Positions 61,486-64,000 of a stretch of DNA of 64,000 bases are shown piece by piece. Made by a program: the position numbers and the translations under genes. Numbering within the stretch: the stretch's first letter is position 1; every line of letters begins with the position of its first letter. Below the pieces are notes generated by a model. It worked only from the letters and a program-made list of their open reading frames with translations. It did no database searches and was not told the DNA's origin. This DNA is from JALNZU01 sp964463695 (GTDB lineage: Bacteria; Bacteroidota; Bacteroidia; Bacteroidales; F082): positions 1 to 64,000 of the forward strand of contig CAYXCZ010000015.1 of NCBI GenBank assembly GCA_964463695.1. Reading direction: 5' to 3'.

Positions 61486-62232
61486 TTAATGCTTTGAAAG
61501 CAATATGATATAAATCAATACAATACCAGTAATTATTAACGCAAACTGTAGAATCGAATCCTTTATTGAGGTTTTGCGGTGCATCTCAGGGATGAGATCA
61601 GCAAGCGCAATATATAAAAAACTTGATGCAGAGAATGCCAGTGCATATGGTATAAATCCCCTCATTGTATCGAGCATAAACCATGCAGCAATACCTGTGA
61701 CCAGTGAGGTACTGCCTGACAGTATATTGAGTAACAGTGCTCTCTTTTTTGACATACCACTTTTGATGAGAATGCCAAAGTCGCCCAGTTCCTGAGGTAT
61801 TTCATGTAATACTACCGATACCGTTGCGAAAACACCTAATTCGGGCGATGAAAGAAAAGATGCTGCTATCACTATTCCATCAATAGCATTGTGAAAGGCA
61901 TCACCTATGAGGATTATTGGAACTGCAGCATGTTGGTGGCGCTGACAATCTTTGTTATGACAACTTCGCCACAAAATGACTTTTTCCAAAACGAAAAAGA
62001 ACATAATGCCTGATAAAACTGTCATCATTGCTGGCTGTGGGCCTAACTTTATAACTGCTTTGGGAATCATTCCAAGCATTGCTGCTCCTAGTAGTGTACC
62101 ACCGGCAAGATACATGAGGTAAGTTGATACAACTTCAAGTTTTTTGTCTTTAAGGAGAAGCATTAAACCTGCCAATGCCACACTTCCAACACTACCGGCC
62201 ACCAAAGCGCTGATCATCCAAAATAAATCCAT
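61486..62232 (-). CDS. ZIP-family divalent metal transporter
   Basis: 248 residues and about eight transmembrane helices, normal for a bacterial ZIP protein. TM4 carries the metal site HNAIDGIVIA; TM5 carries HEIPQELGDFG, where most relatives have HEIPHELGD, so one His is replaced by Gln. A short cytosolic loop before TM4 has Cys and His residues (SCHNKDCQRHQHA) that may bind metal. ZIP proteins carry Zn, Fe, Mn or other divalent ions into the cytosol. Its place between the DUF89 gene (67 bases upstream) and the MinD-like genes (32 bases downstream) suggests that it supplies the metal used by this cluster. Confidence 0.92.
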   Translation of the reverse strand: MDLFWMISALVAGSVGSVALAGLMLLLKDKKLEVVSTYLMYLAGGTLLGAAMLGMIPKAVIKLGPQPAMMTVLSGIMFFFVLEKVILWRSCHNKDCQRHQHAAVPIILIGDAFHNAIDGIVIAASFLSSPELGVFATVSVVLHEIPQELGDFGILIKSGMSKKRALLLNILSGSTSLVTGIAAWFMLDTMRGFIPYALAFSASSFLYIALADLIPEMHRKTSIKDSILQFALIITGIVLIYIILLSKH

Positions 62233-62299
62233 TTTATTTACATTTAGCTATTACCAAAAGTTGACCTGTATCCTCGTTTAATACTATATAATGAGATAG

Positions 62300-63160
62300 T
62301 TAAGAATATCTGTTTCTAGCCACAACAAAGCTTCCTTTTTCAACTGATAGATAATCTGCAATAACATCACATTTTGCCATCAATAAGAAAAATATTCTGT
62401 CGTCTTTTAGCTTCATCAGACCTTCGAGGTTGCCCATTCCCTTTGAAATGATGAGGTCGGCTTTTTCAAATGCGGAGATAAACTCGCTGCTGCATTTCTC
62501 AAGAATTGTTGATGGCGCATCATACCCATTGCTTATTACGTTAGCAACCTCATTTATTTTGGCTAGATGTGCATCAACTATCGTGGCATCGTTGAGGGCA
62601 TATCCACCTCTGACCGCATAAGTAACATCTTTATGGTCAATTGTTTCAATAAACAGTTTATCAAAAAACTGTTCACCTGCATTATCACCAAGATACAGAA
62701 TATTATCAGCTTTTTCAATTTCGTCTTTCAATAGCAAACAGTCGTTGATAGCCAGCTCTGTTTGAAATACTTTTTCAATTGTTTGATAAACATTGAATGA
62801 AGAGGCGGCTCCGTAGTCCATAATGTTGGCAGCCAGGGTCAACCGTAAGGCTTTGTCAAAGGGATCTGCTGAAGACTCAACAATTGGTTTCCATTCATTA
62901 TATAGCTTCAAAGCAAGTTTGTTGCTCTCATTCTTTTGATCTGAAAATGGATCTTCAATGGCTGTAATCCTTGAAAACAGATGAGCCAATTGTCGTTGCA
63001 ACTCAGGTGCTCCTTTTGTTGATTCAGTTCTCATAATATGATCGAACTCACTCAGAAACGAATCCTTTAATTGACTGGAAACTTTGTGCTTATCAAGAGT
63101 TGCCAGCCATGAATTTTTCAAACATAGTCTGCACCTTGGTTCTAATTCATTATGCGCCAT
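62300..63160 (-). CDS. DUF89/ARMT1-like protein (metal-dependent phosphatase or methyltransferase fold)
   Basis: 286 residues from the ATG at 63160 (MAHNELEPRCRLCLKN). The frame runs on to 63235, but that part only reads the His-codon-rich end of the next gene in another frame. The family motif YLGDNAGEQFFDKL carries the Asp/Asn metal site, and ISKGMGNLEGL is the second signature. An N-terminal CRLC is typical of prokaryotic members. DUF89 proteins include cobalt- or nickel-dependent phosphatases that remove damaged sugar phosphates, and an animal carboxyl methyltransferase. The gene overlaps the upstream NifX-like gene by 11 bases, so it is co-translated with it. Its role in the cluster is unknown. 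Confidence 0.88.
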   Translation of the reverse strand: MAHNELEPRCRLCLKNSWLATLDKHKVSSQLKDSFLSEFDHIMRTESTKGAPELQRQLAHLFSRITAIEDPFSDQKNESNKLALKLYNEWKPIVESSADPFDKALRLTLAANIMDYGAASSFNVYQTIEKVFQTELAINDCLLLKDEIEKADNILYLGDNAGEQFFDKLFIETIDHKDVTYAVRGGYALNDATIVDAHLAKINEVANVISNGYDAPSTILEKCSSEFISAFEKADLIISKGMGNLEGLMKLKDDRIFFLLMAKCDVIADYLSVEKGSFVVARNRYS

Positions 63161-63551
63161 GATGATGATGTCCATGTGAATGATTGTGACCGCTGTGATG
63201 TTCATGATCACCATCATGGTCGCAATAGTTGGCACTCAGATTTAGTTTTTCAGCGAGAAAAAGTTCAACAAGCTGATTAGGTTCAATTACCGGAGCTCCA
63301 ACAAAAACATTGATATTGAAAGCGTTAAAAAGATTTACAGCCTGTGGACCCATTCCACCAGCAATTACATCGGTAGCTCCTTTTGAAGCAACCCAACGTG
63401 GAAAACTTCCCGGAACATGTTCTGGAGGATCAAACGATGTGATATTAGTTATAAGGTTGTTTTCAACGGTGACGAAAGCAAAAGCTTCACAATGACCGAA
63501 ATGTGCCGACAGAAGTCCCTGTGACAATGGAATAGCAATGATTTTATTCAT
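63150..63551 (-). CDS. NifX/ORP-type protein with FGHC motif and His-rich tail
   Basis: 133 residues. Residues 1-108 are the COG1433-like domain with the altered N-terminal motif SAHFGHCEAFAFV (H17, H20, C21) and a central GATDVIAGGMGPQAVNLF. The last 25 residues contain 11 His with Asp and Gly (ending GHHHHGA), like the tails of nickel, zinc or copper chaperones. The tail's repeated CAT/CAC codons also produce a spurious upstream extension of the DUF89 frame. I infer a cofactor or metal carrier. Confidence 0.9.
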   Translation of the reverse strand: MNKIIAIPLSQGLLSAHFGHCEAFAFVTVENNLITNITSFDPPEHVPGSFPRWVASKGATDVIAGGMGPQAVNLFNAFNINVFVGAPVIEPNQLVELFLAEKLNLSANYCDHDGDHEHHSGHNHSHGHHHHGA

Positions 63552-63631
63552 AATAAGTTATATTAATGTTTATAATAAATTTCTTGAATTTGTATTGATC
63601 AGTTTTATCATTATTTGATTCGGAAAAATGT

Positions 63632-63988
63632 TTAAGTTATTGAATTGGTTGATGTTACTGGCTTATTTTTTAACCTGTTCAGTATGGATTGAATATTGAC
63701 TTCAGTATCTTTTATCACTATCATTTGAACCTTCAGGCTATCAAGCAATGGCTTAACTTTTAAACCAAAATCCCCCGAGATGATTTTTGATACTCCTAGA
63801 TTATATAAAAATTCTACAGCTTTTTTACCAGCTTTTTCAGGCGAGTCTCGAAATGGGTTTGGGATAAAACTCACAATTTCTGTTGCTGGTTCAAAGATTA
63901 CAAAGCAGGAGCAATGTCCGAAATTTTTGTCCAGAAGTGCTGTATGGTCGTTCCCTTTGGAAGCAATGGCAATCTTCATGTTTTTCAT
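63632..63988 (-). CDS. NifX/ORP-type protein with FGHC motif
   Basis: 118 residues, or 115 if translation starts at the second ATG (63979, MKIAIASKG), which suits the family better. The motif LDKNFGHCSCFVIFE places His and two Cys (HCSC) where the classical family has FGRA. The remainder (KAVEFLYNLGVSKIISGDFGLKVKPLLDSL) follows the domain, ending in a short polar tail without His. It is the most upstream gene of the cluster in view; the promoter probably lies just beyond the window edge. Confidence 0.88.
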   Translation of the reverse strand: MKNMKIAIASKGNDHTALLDKNFGHCSCFVIFEPATEIVSFIPNPFRDSPEKAGKKAVEFLYNLGVSKIISGDFGLKVKPLLDSLKVQMIVIKDTEVNIQSILNRLKNKPVTSTNSIT

Positions 63989-64000
63989 TTTAGTGTGAAT

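Noticed and set aside
62300..63235. Longer reading of the DUF89 gene with 25 extra N-terminal residues
   Set aside because: The extra part only re-reads the His-codon-rich end of the upstream NifX-like gene in another frame. The family start MAHNE...CRLC lies at 63160.
59254..63988. Nitrogen fixation genes
   Set aside because: NifX-like domains occur widely outside nitrogenase systems; no nifH, nifD, nifK, nifE, nifN or nifB is present in the window.

Overview
The window looks like one contig of an anaerobic Bacteroidota (Bacteroidales-like) genome. The evidence is a SusC/SusD pair, a secreted protein with a type IX secretion C-terminal sorting domain, several promoters of the TTTG-N19-TAnnTTTG type used by Bacteroidota sigma factors, a six-domain ribosomal protein S1 and an IF2 of Bacteroidota type. 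The ferredoxin-rich gene cluster at the right end suggests anaerobic life. A 100-N scaffold gap (6170-6269) interrupts susC. I see no CRISPR array, insertion sequence, prophage or rRNA; there is one tRNA (Gln, UUG).

Layout. 1-2 kb: the 5' end of an exported protein running off the left edge, an aldo/keto reductase and a SOUL haem-binding protein. 2.2-16.6 kb: a beta-glucan/cellulose-type utilisation locus. It has susC-susD on the minus strand, a divergent NrtR-type (degenerate Nudix) regulator, and a plus-strand run of GPH sugar symporter, GH94 cellobiose phosphorylase, YghZ-type reductase, GH5 and GH3. The likely flow is outer-membrane capture by SusCD, periplasmic or surface cutting by GH5/GH3, import by the symporter, and cytosolic phosphorolysis of cellobiose. 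16.6-27.4 kb: an M20 dipeptidase, a large clan GH-A hydrolase, a BNR-repeat T9SS-exported protein with an AspT-type transporter, RNase Z and a FAD oxidoreductase. 27.4-29.4 kb: rpsA with a well-formed promoter.

29.7-49.4 kb: seven large signal-transduction genes all on the plus strand: six histidine kinases (two of them hybrids) and one CheB-CheR-PAS fusion. None has a recognisable DNA-binding output, so the cluster looks like a closed phosphorelay/methylation module. 49.5-57.3 kb: housekeeping genes, namely purine nucleoside phosphorylase, ychF, tRNA-Gln and the rimP-nusA-infB operon. The rimP leader contains a terminator-like hairpin that suggests NusA-dependent attenuation.

57.4-64.0 kb (minus strand): the most interesting region. 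It holds three NifX/ORP-type (COG1433-like) small proteins, two translationally overlapping MinD-type ATPases each with an inserted 2x[4Fe-4S] ferredoxin domain, a ZIP metal transporter, a DUF89/ARMT1-like protein, a His-rich ferredoxin and a CoA-disulfide-reductase-like flavoprotein. There are no nif structural genes. The content resembles the anaerobe 'orange protein' (ORP) operons of sulfate reducers, extended here by a metal transporter, His-rich metal-binding tails and DUF89. I infer a metal-sulfur cofactor assembly or trafficking system.
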